Shown here: one piece after another, positions 33,849-43,632 of the stretch | Numbering within the stretch: position 1 is the first letter of the stretch | How the letters are laid out: each line of letters starts with the position of its first letter | Source of the DNA: Pseudomonas rhizophila | GTDB taxonomy: Bacteria > Pseudomonadota > Gammaproteobacteria > Pseudomonadales > Pseudomonadaceae | Direction of reading: 5' to 3' | Length of the DNA: 64,000 bases | Assembly (NCBI RefSeq): GCF_003033885.1 | Contig: NZ_CP024081.1 | Span: 4,528,388 to 4,592,387 of the forward strand | Position numbers and translations under genes: made by a program | Notes under the pieces: model-generated | What the model was told of the DNA's origin: nothing | The model's database searches: none | The model's input: only the letters and a program-made list of their open reading frames with translations

Positions 33849-34853
33849 TCAGACTGTCCGACCGACCATCCGGGCCAGTTCCACGGTGCGGTTGGCATAG
33901 CCCCATTCATTGTCGTACCAGGCGTAGAGTTTGACCTGGGTGCCATTGATGACCATGGTCGACAGCGCATCAATGATCGACGAGCGCGGGTCGGTTCGGT
34001 AATCGATGGACACCAATGGGCGCTCCTCAAAACCGAGGATGTCCTTGAGTTCGTTCTCGGAAGCGTCCTTGAGGAACTGATTCACTTCTTCGACGGTGGT
34101 GGCTCGCTCGACCTCGAAGACACAATCGGTCAGCGAAGCGTTGGCCAGTGGCACGCGCACGGCATGACCATTGAGGCGCCCGCGCAGCTCCGGGAAGATT
34201 TCCGCGATGGCGGTGGCCGAGCCGGTGCTGGTGGGAATCAGACTCATGCCCGAAGCCCGCGCACGGCGCAGGTCCTTGTGGGGTTGATCGAGGATGCTCT
34301 GGGTGTTGGTCAGGTCGTGAATGGTGGTGATCGAACCGTGGCGTATGCCAAGCTTCTCGTGGATGACTTTCACCACTGGCGCCAGACAGTTGGTGGTGCA
34401 TGAAGCGGCGGTGACGATGGCATGGTCGTCGGGTTTGAACAGCTGATGATTGACGCCCATGACGACGTTCAGTGCACCTTTTTCCTTCACCGGGGCGCTG
34501 ACCACCACGCGCTTCACACCCTGGTCGAGATAACCCTGAAGCACGGCAACCGTCTTCATTTTTCCGCTGGCTTCGATCACCAGATCGCAGCCCGACCAAT
34601 CGGTGTCGGCAATCGCTTTATTGGCTGTGACCTTGATCCGCTTGCCATCGATGACGATGTTGTCGCCCTCGGAGCCAGCCTCTGCATTCCAGCGACCATG
34701 CACCGAATCGAAGTTCAACAGATGCGCATGGGTCGCGGCGTCACCCGCCGGGTCGTTGATCTGCACGAAGTCGAACTCCGGCCAATGCCAGGCGGCCCGC
34801 AATGCCAGGCGACCAATACGTCCAAAACCGTTGATACCCACTTTGATCGTCAT
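33849..34853 (-). CDS. gapdh: ArsJ-associated glyceraldehyde-3-phosphate dehydrogenase
   Basis: A 334-residue NAD-dependent dehydrogenase. It has the cofactor motif [10 protein letters not shown] and catalytic C152 in ASCTTNC, with the catalytic histidine in HDLTNTQ. In the ars context it uses arsenate in place of phosphate to give 1-arseno-3-phosphoglycerate, the ArsJ substrate (established for Pseudomonas gapdh-arsJ). Its position between arsH and arsJ supports this role over housekeeping glycolysis. Confidence 0.93.
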   Translation of the reverse strand: MTIKVGINGFGRIGRLALRAAWHWPEFDFVQINDPAGDAATHAHLLNFDSVHGRWNAEAGSEGDNIVIDGKRIKVTANKAIADTDWSGCDLVIEASGKMKTVAVLQGYLDQGVKRVVVSAPVKEKGALNVVMGVNHQLFKPDDHAIVTAASCTTNCLAPVVKVIHEKLGIRHGSITTIHDLTNTQSILDQPHKDLRRARASGMSLIPTSTGSATAIAEIFPELRGRLNGHAVRVPLANASLTDCVFEVERATTVEEVNQFLKDASENELKDILGFEERPLVSIDYRTDPRSSIIDALSTMVINGTQVKLYAWYDNEWGYANRTVELARMVGRTV

Positions 34854-34921
34854 GTTGTTGTGCTCCTGTGGCTGGTGTCTATGGAGTTCGACTGCCGGTC
34901 GAACCAGGCGTTGGGCTTGAC

Positions 34922-35638
34922 TCAGATGGAGCGCTGATTGACTCGATTCATCAATTCTTGCGCCGACTCCTTGCGCTCGGAATAACGGTCGACCAGGTAA
35001 TCCTGGCGGTCGCGAAGCAGCAGCGTGAACTTCACCAATTCCTCCATCACATCCACCACGCGGTCATAGAACGGCGAAGGCTTCATCCGGCCGCTGTCGT
35101 CAAACTCCATATAGGCCTTCGGCACGGAAGATTGGTTGGGAATGGTGAACATGCGCATCCAGCGTCCCAGCACCCGCAGCTGATTGACCACGTTGAATGA
35201 CTGCGAGCCACCGCATACCTGCATGACAGCGAGGGTTTTGCCCTGGGTCGGGCGTACCGCGCCCATGGCCAGCGGCACCCAATCAATCTGCGCCTTGAAC
35301 ACCGCGCTCATGGACCCGTGGCGTTCCGGCGAGCACCAGACCTGGCCTTCGGACCACTGCATCAGCTCGCGCAGTTCCTGGACCCGGGGATGATCGACCG
35401 GCGCGTCATCCGGCAGCGGCAGCCCCGACGGATTGAAAATCCGCGCCTCGGCGCCGAAGTGCTCCAACAACCGAGCGGCCTCCTCTACCAGCAGGCGACT
35501 GAAGGAACGCTCGCGCGTCGATCCGTACAGCAGCAAAATGCGTGGCTTGTGGCTGGATGTCGTTTCGATACCGAGTTTGTCTGTCGACGGAAGATCGGCC
35601 AGTTCGGTTTCGAGTTGGGGAATAGAGTCATCAAACAT
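34922..35638 (-). CDS. arsH: NADPH-dependent FMN reductase ArsH
   Basis: A 238-residue flavodoxin-like protein. FMN phosphate-binding loop [15 protein letters not shown], then [20 protein letters not shown] and [20 protein letters not shown], are ArsH signatures. ArsH oxidises trivalent organoarsenicals to pentavalent forms. It sits between arsR and gapdh in the operon. Confidence 0.94.
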   Translation of the reverse strand: MFDDSIPQLETELADLPSTDKLGIETTSSHKPRILLLYGSTRERSFSRLLVEEAARLLEHFGAEARIFNPSGLPLPDDAPVDHPRVQELRELMQWSEGQVWCSPERHGSMSAVFKAQIDWVPLAMGAVRPTQGKTLAVMQVCGGSQSFNVVNQLRVLGRWMRMFTIPNQSSVPKAYMEFDDSGRMKPSPFYDRVVDVMEELVKFTLLLRDRQDYLVDRYSERKESAQELMNRVNQRSI

Positions 35639-35703
35639 AGTCTTTTCCTGCGCGACGGCGCTTTGGGAATCATCGAACCAGCGGCATTGCCTACCGGGGC
35701 TCG

Positions 35704-36075
35704 TCAGGCAATTTTGCTCTCACAACAAATGGCGACCCGTTCAGGACGGTCCCCCATTGCTTGCAGACGCTTGGCATCGGGGCTTAACCAGTGCTTGTTG
35801 GTTTCGAGTACCACGGTCAGTACCTGCAGCACCCAGTCAGGAAGATTGGGGTGCAGTCGGTAGTAAACCCATTGACCTTGCCGACGGTCCGAGAGCAAAC
35901 CGCAGGTGCGCAACTGCGCTAAGTGCCTGGAGACTTTGGGCTGACTCTCGTTCAACGCACAGGTCAGCTCGCAGACGCACAACTCCCCCTCTCGGGTGAT
36001 CAGCAGCATCATGCGCACCCGATTGTCGTCGGCCAGGCATTTGAAGACAGTGGTCGGGGTCAGATGGTCAGCCAT
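35704..36075 (-). CDS. arsR: Arsenic-responsive repressor ArsR
   Basis: A 123-residue winged-helix repressor. The metalloid site is [11 protein letters not shown], with two cysteines as in classical CVC-type ArsR and a third near; the DNA-recognition helix is [19 protein letters not shown] second cysteine pair (CC) lies at the C terminus. It starts 8 bp after arsC, so arsC comes first and repressor second. Its operator candidates are in the arsC-acr3 gap. Confidence 0.94.
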   Translation of the reverse strand: MADHLTPTTVFKCLADDNRVRMMLLITREGELCVCELTCALNESQPKVSRHLAQLRTCGLLSDRRQGQWVYYRLHPNLPDWVLQVLTVVLETNKHWLSPDAKRLQAMGDRPERVAICCESKIA

Positions 36076-36083
36076 TTCAGTTC

Positions 36084-36497
36084 TCAGTGTTTGGTTTTCA
36101 CCAAGACAAACATCTTGATGCGCTCATGAATTTCGTGAAGCGTGTGACGGAACGCGTCGGGCTTGGTGCTGGTGACCGGATCTTCAAAGCTCCAGGTCAA
36201 GGCCTCGCCAGCATCGGGGAGCGACTGGCACTGCGCAGTTGCTTTATCGCACAGGGTAATCACGTAATCGAAACGCTCTCCCTGAAACTCATCAATCGAC
36301 TTGCTGCGTAACCCGTCAGTACTGATTCCAAGGTGCGACAAGACCTCGAAGGTGCGCGGGTCGACCGCGGTCGGAACCGTGCCGGCGCTGAACGCCTCGA
36401 AATGTTCCGAATCCGTGTGCCTGAGCAGCGCTTGGGCTAACTGGGAACGAGCAGCGTTGGCGGTGCAGACGAAGAGAACGCGGGCTTTTCCAGTCAT
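36084..36497 (-). CDS. arsC: Arsenate reductase, low-molecular-weight phosphatase type
   Basis: A 137-residue protein with the phosphatase loop VCTANAARS (C-x5-R) near the N terminus, the DP motif in FEDPVTS and the redox-cysteine region LCDKATAQCQSL. It reduces arsenate to arsenite; this subclass usually uses thioredoxin or a glutaredoxin-like donor. First gene of the minus-strand ars operon, with divergent acr3 to export the arsenite. Confidence 0.92.
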   Translation of the reverse strand: MTGKARVLFVCTANAARSQLAQALLRHTDSEHFEAFSAGTVPTAVDPRTFEVLSHLGISTDGLRSKSIDEFQGERFDYVITLCDKATAQCQSLPDAGEALTWSFEDPVTSTKPDAFRHTLHEIHERIKMFVLVKTKH

Positions 36498-36512
36498 GAT
36501 GAAGCCTCATCC

Positions 36513-36535
36513 AATATACGGAAAGCCGAATATAT
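36513..36535. promoter_or_regulatory. Candidate ArsR operator near arsC
   Basis: ATATACGG-AAAG-CCGAATAT is an imperfect palindrome (7 of 8 pairs) 16-38 bp before the arsC start, followed by another CCGAATATA half-site at 36541-36550. AT-rich palindromes of this kind are typical ArsR operators. Confidence 0.55.
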
Positions 36536-36659
36536 GATTATCCGAATATAAGGTAAAGCCCCCGCCGTTTATTTTCCCTGCCACGCAACGTCTACAATCA
36601 GAACGAGATAGAATCCTTTTGGGGGTATTCTCTGAACAGGAGCGCGCTCAGTTCAGAAA

Positions 36660-36679
36660 TATATGTTTTTTTCCATATA
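36660..36679. promoter_or_regulatory. Candidate ArsR operator near acr3
   Basis: TATATG-N8-CATATA is a perfect 6-bp inverted repeat about 50 bp before the acr3 start. With the site beside arsC it suggests that the repressor controls both divergent promoters. Confidence 0.5.
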
Positions 36680-36731
36680 CGCTCTGCATCCGGAACCTGT
36701 GCGCGCAGACCTACAAAGAAGAGGTTTGAGT

Positions 36732-37817
36732 ATGAGCACCCGCCAGCCCATCGGCTTTTTCGAACGCTACCTGTCAGTGTGGGTCGCCCTCTGTATCGCC
36801 GCCGGCATTGGTCTGGGCAGTCTGTTCCCACGGCTGTTCCAGACCATGGCCGATTATGAATACGGCTCGGTCAATTTCATTGTCGCGGTACTGATCTGGC
36901 TGATGGTCTATCCGATGATGGTGTCGGTGGACTTCTCCAGCCTCAAGCGCATTCACGAACGGCCCAAGGGGCTGATCATCACCCTGGTGGTCAACTGGTT
37001 GATCAAACCGTTCACCATGGCCGGGCTGGGGGTGTTGTTCTTTCATTATTTCTTTATCGACCTGATCGATCCTCGCGATGCCGGCCAGTACATCGCCGGT
37101 CTGATCCTGCTCGGTGCCGCGCCGTGTACTGCCATGGTGTTCGTCTGGTCGCAGCTGACACGCGGCGACGCCACCTACACCCTGGCGCAGGTGGCGCTGA
37201 ATGACGTGATCATGATCTTCGCCTTCGCGCCGCTGGTGGCGCTGTTGCTCGGCGTGACTGACATTGAGGTGCCTTGGGCAACCCTGATCCTTTCGGTCGG
37301 GCTGTATGTGTTGATCCCGCTGATTGCCGGGGTACTCACCCGGCTGAAGCTCAGTGCCTCGGCGCAAAACGCCGGCGAGGCCGAGTATGCGGTCACGCGC
37401 TTCAACGCTCGGGTCAAACCCCTGTCGATACTCGGCCTGCTCGGCACCGTGGTGCTGCTTTTCGGGTTTCAGGGGCAAATCATTCTGGATAAACCACTGC
37501 TGATTGCTTTGATTGCCGTGCCCTTGCTGATCCAGTCCTACGGCATTTTTGCCATTGCTTACGCGGCGGCGCAGCTATGGAAAGTACCCTTTAACGTGGC
37601 GGCACCCTGCGCCCTGATCGGCACCTCGAATTTCTTCGAGCTGGCGGTGGCGGTGGCAATTGGTTTGTTCGGCCTTAACTCCGGGGCGGCCCTGGTCACC
37701 GTGGTCGGGGTGCTGGTGGAAGTGCCGGTGATGCTGTCGCTGGTGGCTTTTGCCAACCGGACCCAGGCCTGGTTCCCGAAAGAAAGCGTAGGGATGACGC
37801 CAACCGCCTCGCCATGA
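36732..37817 (+). CDS. acr3: Arsenite efflux transporter ACR3
   Basis: A 361-residue membrane protein with ten hydrophobic segments. The conserved [20 protein letters not shown] (with the essential cysteine) and [20 protein letters not shown] are ACR3 signatures. The start [20 protein letters not shown] follows AGAGG; an earlier ATG lies within the operator and was rejected. It exports arsenite produced by ArsC. Confidence 0.95.
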   Translation: MSTRQPIGFFERYLSVWVALCIAAGIGLGSLFPRLFQTMADYEYGSVNFIVAVLIWLMVYPMMVSVDFSSLKRIHERPKGLIITLVVNWLIKPFTMAGLGVLFFHYFFIDLIDPRDAGQYIAGLILLGAAPCTAMVFVWSQLTRGDATYTLAQVALNDVIMIFAFAPLVALLLGVTDIEVPWATLILSVGLYVLIPLIAGVLTRLKLSASAQNAGEAEYAVTRFNARVKPLSILGLLGTVVLLFGFQGQIILDKPLLIALIAVPLLIQSYGIFAIAYAAAQLWKVPFNVAAPCALIGTSNFFELAVAVAIGLFGLNSGAALVTVVGVLVEVPVMLSLVAFANRTQAWFPKESVGMTPTASP

Positions 37818-37851
37818 CCACAGCATCGCTGCGAACGAGAAATACTGTGGT
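37817..37851. terminator. Hairpin after acr3
   Basis: ACCACAG (37817-37823) pairs with CTGTGGT (37845-37851) directly after the acr3 stop, with a long loop. Weak as a terminator alone. Confidence 0.4.
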
Positions 37852-37876
37852 TAACCCAGGCGAGATGAACTGGATA

Positions 37877-37905
37877 ACGCGGCATGGACAATGCCCCTGC
37901 CGCGT
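37877..37905. terminator. Hairpin between convergent acr3 and nhaA
   Basis: ACGCGGCA (37877-37884) is the reverse complement of TGCCGCGT (37898-37905), just beyond the nhaA stop. On the plus strand a TTTTT tract follows about 11 bases later. Confidence 0.6.
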
Positions 37906-37911
37906 CTCACA

Positions 37912-39105
37912 TCAGTTTTTCTTGGGACCTACTTTCATCAGCAACATGACGCCGATGATGGCCGACAGGGTCGAGCCCAGCAGCACACCGACTTTGACCT
38001 CATCGACCAGATGCGGCGCATTGGGAAATGCCAGCGCACCGATGAACAGGCTCATGGTGAATCCGATCCCGCACAACAGCGCCACGCCGTACATCTGCGA
38101 CCATCTGGCCCCCTCAGGCAGTTTGGCCAAGCCGAAACGAATGGCCAGCGCCGCCAACCCGAACACCCCAAGCTGTTTGCCCAGCAACAGCCCCATCGCC
38201 ACGCCCATCGGTACCGGATCAAGCAGATTATTCGGCGAAATACCGGCCAGGGACACGCCGGCATTGGCGAAGCCGAAGATGGGCACGACCGCAAAAGCCA
38301 CCCATGGATGCATCTTTTCTTCGAGGTAGAGCAGTGGCGACCACCCGCCTTCGTTGGAGTCTCCAAGGGGGATACAGAGGGCAAGAATGACCCCGGCCAA
38401 GGTCGCATGGATGCCCGATTGCAGCATGAAGTACCAGAGCAGTGCACCGGCTATCACATAGGGAAACAGCCGCTTGACGCCGCAACGGTTGAGTACCACC
38501 AGCAGTGCCGTAACGCCCAGGGACGCCAGCAGCATGTTCGTCGACAAGTCGCTGGTGTAGAAGATCGCGATGATGAGGACGGCCCCAAGGTCATCCAGAA
38601 TCGCCAGCGCGGAGAGAAAGATTTTCAAGGAAATGGGCACACGCTTGCCCAGCAGCGACAACACCCCCAAAGCAAACGCGATGTCAGTTGCGGTGGGAAT
38701 CGCCCAGCCGCTCAAAGTCTGTGCATTACCCCAGTTGATCGCCACGTAGATCAAGCCCGGCAGCAGCATACCGCCCAGCGCCGCAAATCCCGGAAGGGCT
38801 CGTTGGCCCCAACTCGACAACTGGCCTTCAAGCATTTCACGCTTGATCTCAAGGCCGACCAGTAAAAAGAACAGAGCCATCAGGCCATCATTGATCCAGT
38901 GCCCCACCGAAAGCCCCAGGGCTTTGATGTGCAGCGTGGAGAAGTACACTTCTGACCAGGGCGAATTGGCTACGATCAGCGCGGCCAGGGCGGAAGCCAT
39001 CAGGATCAGGCCGCCAGCGGATTCAGCGGCGAAAAAACGGGAGAGGAAAGCCATGGCGGAAGGTGACTCACTTTTATTATTCAGGCGCAACGGTTCCGGG
39101 CTCAT
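37912..39105 (-). CDS. nhaA: Na+/H+ antiporter NhaA
   Basis: A 397-residue inner-membrane antiporter. [21 protein letters not shown] and [15 protein letters not shown] hold the paired ion-binding aspartates (DD) of NhaA, and [18 protein letters not shown] is conserved near the C terminus. An ATG at 39105 is preferred (GGAG 11 bases upstream), but [15 protein letters not shown] at 39057 is another plausible start. Confidence 0.93.
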   Translation of the reverse strand: MSPEPLRLNNKSESPSAMAFLSRFFAAESAGGLILMASALAALIVANSPWSEVYFSTLHIKALGLSVGHWINDGLMALFFLLVGLEIKREMLEGQLSSWGQRALPGFAALGGMLLPGLIYVAINWGNAQTLSGWAIPTATDIAFALGVLSLLGKRVPISLKIFLSALAILDDLGAVLIIAIFYTSDLSTNMLLASLGVTALLVVLNRCGVKRLFPYVIAGALLWYFMLQSGIHATLAGVILALCIPLGDSNEGGWSPLLYLEEKMHPWVAFAVVPIFGFANAGVSLAGISPNNLLDPVPMGVAMGLLLGKQLGVFGLAALAIRFGLAKLPEGARWSQMYGVALLCGIGFTMSLFIGALAFPNAPHLVDEVKVGVLLGSTLSAIIGVMLLMKVGPKKN

Positions 39106-39371
39106 AGGCACAGCGACTCCGCGCTGGCGGCCCGACCTGCGCTTGATTAAACCTGCCCTGCCGCGTTTTGCGGTGACACCCTTGGGCCGTATTCTATACA
39201 AAAGGTACTGCCCGAGTGTGGGCGGTTTTCTAATTAGGCCCTCTGGCGGTTATCCCGTAGTAAAGTGCATGCAACCAACATGAGAACCCACTTTGAGATG
39301 TCTGAAGTGCCCAAGACCCAGTTTGAATGGCCCCGCGCGTCACACCCCCAGTCAGCCGCAACGGTAACAGC

Positions 39372-41087
39372 ATGATCGAAATTACCGAAGTCTCCATCGC
39401 ACAACTGCGCGCAGCGCTCCAGTCCGGTCAGACGACCGCGGTCGAACTCGTCCAGGCCTACCTTGCCAGGATCGATGCCTATGACGGCGCCGACACGTCC
39501 ACCGCCCTCAACGCTGTGGTCGTGCGAAACCCCGATGCCCTGGAAGAAGCACAGGCGTCCGATGCCCGTCGGGCCAAGGGACAAACCCTCGGTCCGCTCG
39601 ATGGCATTCCCTATACCGCCAAGGACAGTTATCTGGTGAAGGGGCTCACGGCGGCTTCTGGCAGTCCGGCGTTCGCGAACCTGATCGCTTATCGCGATGC
39701 GTTCACCATCGAACGGCTTCGCGCCGCCGGGGCGATCTGCCTGGGCAAGACCAACATGCCGCCCATGGCCAATGGCGGCATGCAGCGCGGTGTCTATGGC
39801 CGGGCTGAAAGCCCCTATAACGCGGACTACCTCACCGCCCCTTTCGCATCGGGCTCCTCGAACGGTGCAGGCACTGCAACGGCAGCCAGTTTCGCCGCAT
39901 TCGGCCTTGCCGAAGAAACCTGGTCGAGCGGCCGGGGCCCGGCCTCGAACAACGGATTGTGTGCCTATACACCTTCGCGCGGGGTGATTTCGGTACGCGG
40001 GAACTGGCCGTTGACGCCAACAATGGACGTCGTCGTGCCCTATGCCAGGACGATGGCGGATCTTCTCGAAGTGCTCGACGTCGTGGTGGCGGACGATCCT
40101 GATACCCGGGGCGATCTGTGGCGCATGCAACCCTGGGTGCCCCTCCCGCCTGTCGACTCGGTTCGCCCCGCCTCATACCCGGGCCTTGCCGCCCATAAGG
40201 AAGCACTCGCTGGGGTCCGCTTCGGGGTTCCGCGCATGTACATCAACGCCGATCCCGAAGCGGGCACGGCTGAGGCTCCCGGCATTGGCGGGCCGACGGG
40301 GCAGCGAATCAACACCCGTGCCTCGGTCATGGCCCTGTGGGAAGACGCCCGCAAGGCGCTCCAAGCCTGTGGCGCGCAAGTGATTGAGGTCGATTTCCCG
40401 CTGGTGTCCAACTGCGAAGGTGATCGTCCGGGCGCGCCGACCGTATTCACTCGGGGCCTGGTGTCCAAGGAGTTCCTGCACCATGAGTTGTGGGACCTGT
40501 CGGCCTGGGCGTTCGATGACTTTCTGCGGGCCAACGGTGATCCGAAACTCAATCGCCTGGCCGATGTTGACGGACCGCTGATATTCCCCCATGACCCGGG
40601 CACCCTGCCCAACCGTGAGGACGACCTGGCCGCTGGCATGGATGAATACGTCAGGATGGCCGAGCGCGGCATTACGCCGTGGGACCAGATCCCCACCCTG
40701 GCGGACGGACTGCGGGGCCTTGAACAGACACGTCGAATCGATCTTGAAGACTGGATGGACCGGCTTGGGCTCGATGCGGTGATATTCCCGACAGTCGCCG
40801 ACGTTGGCCCCGCAGATGCAGATATCAACCCGGCGTCCGCCGATATCGCCTGGAGCAACGGGGTCTGGGTCGCCAATGGCAACCTGGCCATCCGGCACCT
40901 GGGCGTGCCCACCGTTACTGTGCCGATGGGCGTGATGGCGGACATTGGCATGCCTGTAGGGCTGACGTTTGCCGGACGTGCCTATGACGATTCGACCCTG
41001 TTGCGCCTGGCTTCGGCGTTTGAGTCGCTGGGCTCCAAACGGGTGATCCCGCCGCGGACGCCGCCGTTGTCGGGCAGTAAAAAATAA
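39372..41087 (+). CDS. Amidase-signature family hydrolase
   Basis: A 571-residue enzyme. The Ser-cisSer-Lys triad can be placed as K84 (YTAKDS), S162 (ASGSSNGAG) and S186 (EETWSSGRGPAS). The usual GSSGGS and TGGSxRxPA motifs are altered to GSSNGA and TWSSGRGPA, which marks an uncommon subgroup; activity is likely but the amide substrate is unknown. The ATG at 39372 (MIEITEVSIAQLRAALQSGQ) fits family starts; one at 39327 is possible. It stands alone, with a LysR gene convergent downstream. Confidence 0.85.
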   Translation: MIEITEVSIAQLRAALQSGQTTAVELVQAYLARIDAYDGADTSTALNAVVVRNPDALEEAQASDARRAKGQTLGPLDGIPYTAKDSYLVKGLTAASGSPAFANLIAYRDAFTIERLRAAGAICLGKTNMPPMANGGMQRGVYGRAESPYNADYLTAPFASGSSNGAGTATAASFAAFGLAEETWSSGRGPASNNGLCAYTPSRGVISVRGNWPLTPTMDVVVPYARTMADLLEVLDVVVADDPDTRGDLWRMQPWVPLPPVDSVRPASYPGLAAHKEALAGVRFGVPRMYINADPEAGTAEAPGIGGPTGQRINTRASVMALWEDARKALQACGAQVIEVDFPLVSNCEGDRPGAPTVFTRGLVSKEFLHHELWDLSAWAFDDFLRANGDPKLNRLADVDGPLIFPHDPGTLPNREDDLAAGMDEYVRMAERGITPWDQIPTLADGLRGLEQTRRIDLEDWMDRLGLDAVIFPTVADVGPADADINPASADIAWSNGVWVANGNLAIRHLGVPTVTVPMGVMADIGMPVGLTFAGRAYDDSTLLRLASAFESLGSKRVIPPRTPPLSGSKK

Positions 41088-41094
41088 ACCTGGT

Positions 41095-41114
41095 GGGCGG
41101 GGTTGCCCCCGCCC
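41095..41114. terminator. Bidirectional terminator between amidase and LysR gene
   Basis: GGGCGGGG (41095-41102) pairs perfectly with CCCCGCCC (41107-41114) around a TTGC loop, between convergent stops at 41087 and 41121, with CTTT after it. Confidence 0.8.
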
Positions 41115-41120
41115 CTTTCA

Positions 41121-41975
41121 TCAAAGCCGAAAATATTGCTGCATGGCCCGGGAGAGCAGGTTCACCGCCTCATCGGCATGGGACGCCTGCGCTCGAATGA
41201 ACACCACCTCGTGCTCCGGCACCCGGGGCAGATCATCGAGGATCTGCATCTTGTCCGTCACCCGGGCCCGGTCTATCAGACTGATCGCCAAGCCGGCCTC
41301 CACACACGCCTTGACGGCCTGGGTGGAGGGGCTTTCCAGGACAATGCGCGACTTGCGAGCGCATTGCTTCAGCGCTTCCACCATGGCTTGTCGATAAGGG
41401 CACTGCGCCGCATGCACGGCCAGTGGCAGCGGCTGCGTCGAGGCAATCACGCTATTGATCGGGCCGACCCAAACAGGCGTCGTGGAGGTTAACCGCAGCG
41501 ACTCTGTGTCCGGCAGCTCCTTCGGCCGGGCAATCACCGCAGCCTGGAGTTTTTCACGTTGAACCTGATCACGTAGCGCGTAGCTTGGCGCCGTCCTGAG
41601 CTCCAGTACCACGTTCGGCCAGGCGGCTGCGAATGTCGGAAGGATGTCGCGGATGACATGGTCCGCATATTCATCCGGCACGCCCAAGGTGATACGCCCC
41701 GCCAGACGGGTGCCATGCAGGTCGGCCAAGACCCGGTCGTGGGTACTGAGCAACTCGGTGGTAGACAGGAGCAAACGCTTGCCCAGTGCGGTCAGGGAAA
41801 CCGCCTGATTGTCACGGTTGAGCAATCGTCCACCGGCGACCGCTTCCAGCCGCTGGATGTGCACGCTCACCGCTGCCGGGCTTTTGTGCAGTTGCTCCGC
41901 CGCCGCACTGAATTTGCCGATGCGCGCCACCGCATGAAAAGTCCGTATCAGTTCGATATCGAGTATGGCCGGCAT
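41121..41975 (-). CDS. LysR-family regulator
   Basis: A 284-residue regulator with the N-terminal winged helix LIRTFHAVARIGKFSAAAEQ and LHKSPAAVSVHIQRLEAVAG, then a periplasmic-binding-like effector domain. It is divergent from the EamA transporter gene (74 bp between starts), which is its likely target. The effector is unknown. Confidence 0.9.
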   Translation of the reverse strand: MPAILDIELIRTFHAVARIGKFSAAAEQLHKSPAAVSVHIQRLEAVAGGRLLNRDNQAVSLTALGKRLLLSTTELLSTHDRVLADLHGTRLAGRITLGVPDEYADHVIRDILPTFAAAWPNVVLELRTAPSYALRDQVQREKLQAAVIARPKELPDTESLRLTSTTPVWVGPINSVIASTQPLPLAVHAAQCPYRQAMVEALKQCARKSRIVLESPSTQAVKACVEAGLAISLIDRARVTDKMQILDDLPRVPEHEVVFIRAQASHADEAVNLLSRAMQQYFRL

Positions 41976-42049
41976 AATTCAACCTTTGTGAATGACTGCT
42001 GCACTATATTTTGATTTATTAGATTAGCCTGCTTTCGTAGCCTGTGGGC

Positions 42050-42997
42050 ATGAATGCATACCGATCGATCTCATGCCCTGCTCTCTCCAAACCTCAATGG
42101 CACCAGGCGATACCTCTGTTCTTACTCGAGGCGGCGCTGGTGTTGAGCTGGAGTTCAGGCTTCATCGGCGCGCGCTTCTCGCTTGATTACGCGCCGCCGT
42201 TACTGGTCGTGTTCTGGCGCTGCGTGCTGGTCACGCTCGTTCTGTTCCCGTTTGTCGCCAGGAACTTGAGGCGAACCTCGGCTGCCGTGCTGCTGAAAAA
42301 CGCCGGCATCGGTTTGCTGGCCATGGCGGGGTATCTGGCGGGTATTACCCAAGGCATTGCCTTGGGCGTACCGGCCGGGCTCGCTGCCCTGTTCGCCGAC
42401 CTTCTGCCCATGGGCCTGGCTTTATTGGCCGCGGGCGTCCTGGGACAGCGACTGGCCTGGCCGGTTTGGGCCGGCCTGGTCATCGGTCTGGTCGGGGCCG
42501 CGCTGGTGACACATGGCGCGCTGGCCTGGGGCGATGCGCCCTTATGGGCTTATGCGCTGCCGCTGCTTGGCATGCTTTCACTCGCCGTCGCGACATTGTG
42601 GCAAAAGCACCTCCCGCCATCGCAGTCCTTGGGCCTACTCCCCAACCTATGGCTGCAATGCTGTGTTTCGGGCTTTGCCTTCGCTTTGGTCGAGGGCTTA
42701 CAGGGCAGCCTCGCACCGATACCCAGCACAGGTTTTATCTTGAGTGTCCTGTGGACCGCGGGCTTGTCTACGATTGGCGGATATGGGCTCTACTGGCTGT
42801 GTCTGCGCCGCGCGTCAGCCACCCGGGTCGCCAGCGTCCTGTACCTCAGCCCCCCCGTTACGATGCTGTGGGCCTGGGCGATGTTCAACGAACCTCTTTC
42901 CTGGCAAATGGTGTCGGGCATGGCGGTGTCCGGGATCGGCATCTGGATGGTGGTGCGCACCGAAACTCGGCAGCCAGTGGCCGACACAGCTCAGTAG
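42050..42997 (+). CDS. EamA-family (DMT) transporter
   Basis: A 315-residue membrane protein with ten hydrophobic segments and the duplicated EamA fold (SWSSGFIGARFSLDYAPPLL at the start; LSPPVTMLWAWAMFNEPLSW near the end, the typical EamA helix-9 motif). Such proteins export metabolites or amino acids. The ATG at 42050 is used; a GTG lies two codons upstream. Divergent from the LysR gene. Confidence 0.88.
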   Translation: MNAYRSISCPALSKPQWHQAIPLFLLEAALVLSWSSGFIGARFSLDYAPPLLVVFWRCVLVTLVLFPFVARNLRRTSAAVLLKNAGIGLLAMAGYLAGITQGIALGVPAGLAALFADLLPMGLALLAAGVLGQRLAWPVWAGLVIGLVGAALVTHGALAWGDAPLWAYALPLLGMLSLAVATLWQKHLPPSQSLGLLPNLWLQCCVSGFAFALVEGLQGSLAPIPSTGFILSVLWTAGLSTIGGYGLYWLCLRRASATRVASVLYLSPPVTMLWAWAMFNEPLSWQMVSGMAVSGIGIWMVVRTETRQPVADTAQ

Positions 42998-43003
42998 CCC
43001 TGT

Positions 43004-43540
43004 TCACTCTCCAGCGGGATAAGTCAATTTCAGCCCGTGAACCTTCGCAGCCGGACTCAACACCGCTGTATTGGCTTTATCTTTGTCCATGATATGGATG
43101 ACTTCTACACCGCGAAGCAACAGATAGTCGGCGACGATCCTGCGATGGCAACGCCACCAAACAGCCTCCGCACACATGATGGCGCAGTGGTGAGTCTTGC
43201 TGAGCGCGAGGAGGCGATTCAGACCGACCTCAAATTCTTGCGAAAGGGCGTAGTCCGCGTAGTTATGGAAACTTCGATTGACCCAGAATGCGTTGACCTC
43301 ATCGGCAACGGTCTTTGATTTTTTTCGTAATCCGCCAAGCTCCGGAATCTGTTGATGCCCGATATCGAATTCGGCCAATCGGTGTGCAAGCGTATCCAGA
43401 TTGTATTGAGGATTTCTCCGTGATCGCGGGACGGTCCTGATATCGACAATGGTATCGACACCAAAACCGCTGACGATCTCCACGAACTGTTCGAGGGTTC
43501 GGGTCGAATGACCCACTGTGTAAACACGGACACTTTGCAT
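43004..43540 (-). CDS. DUF488 family protein
   Basis: A 178-residue protein with the DUF488 pattern: YTVGHSTRTLEQFVEIVSGF, then DIRTVPRSRRNPQYN and LMCAEA-like IMCAEAVWWRCHR (a conserved Cys-Glu and Cys-His) and a C-terminal HIM segment. The family is soluble and of unknown function; the C/H-rich site suggests a nucleic-acid or metal-related enzyme. The start MQSVRVYTVGHS is used; a longer frame would add 24 residues of no family match. It converges with the EamA gene. Confidence 0.85.
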   Translation of the reverse strand: MQSVRVYTVGHSTRTLEQFVEIVSGFGVDTIVDIRTVPRSRRNPQYNLDTLAHRLAEFDIGHQQIPELGGLRKKSKTVADEVNAFWVNRSFHNYADYALSQEFEVGLNRLLALSKTHHCAIMCAEAVWWRCHRRIVADYLLLRGVEVIHIMDKDKANTAVLSPAAKVHGLKLTYPAGE

Positions 43541-43632
43541 AAATACTAATCCACACCTGATTCCTTTCAGATGACCTGTGCAAGCAAGCCAGGTTCTAGT
43601 GGATTCACGCAAATCCGCCAGGGTGACAGCCG

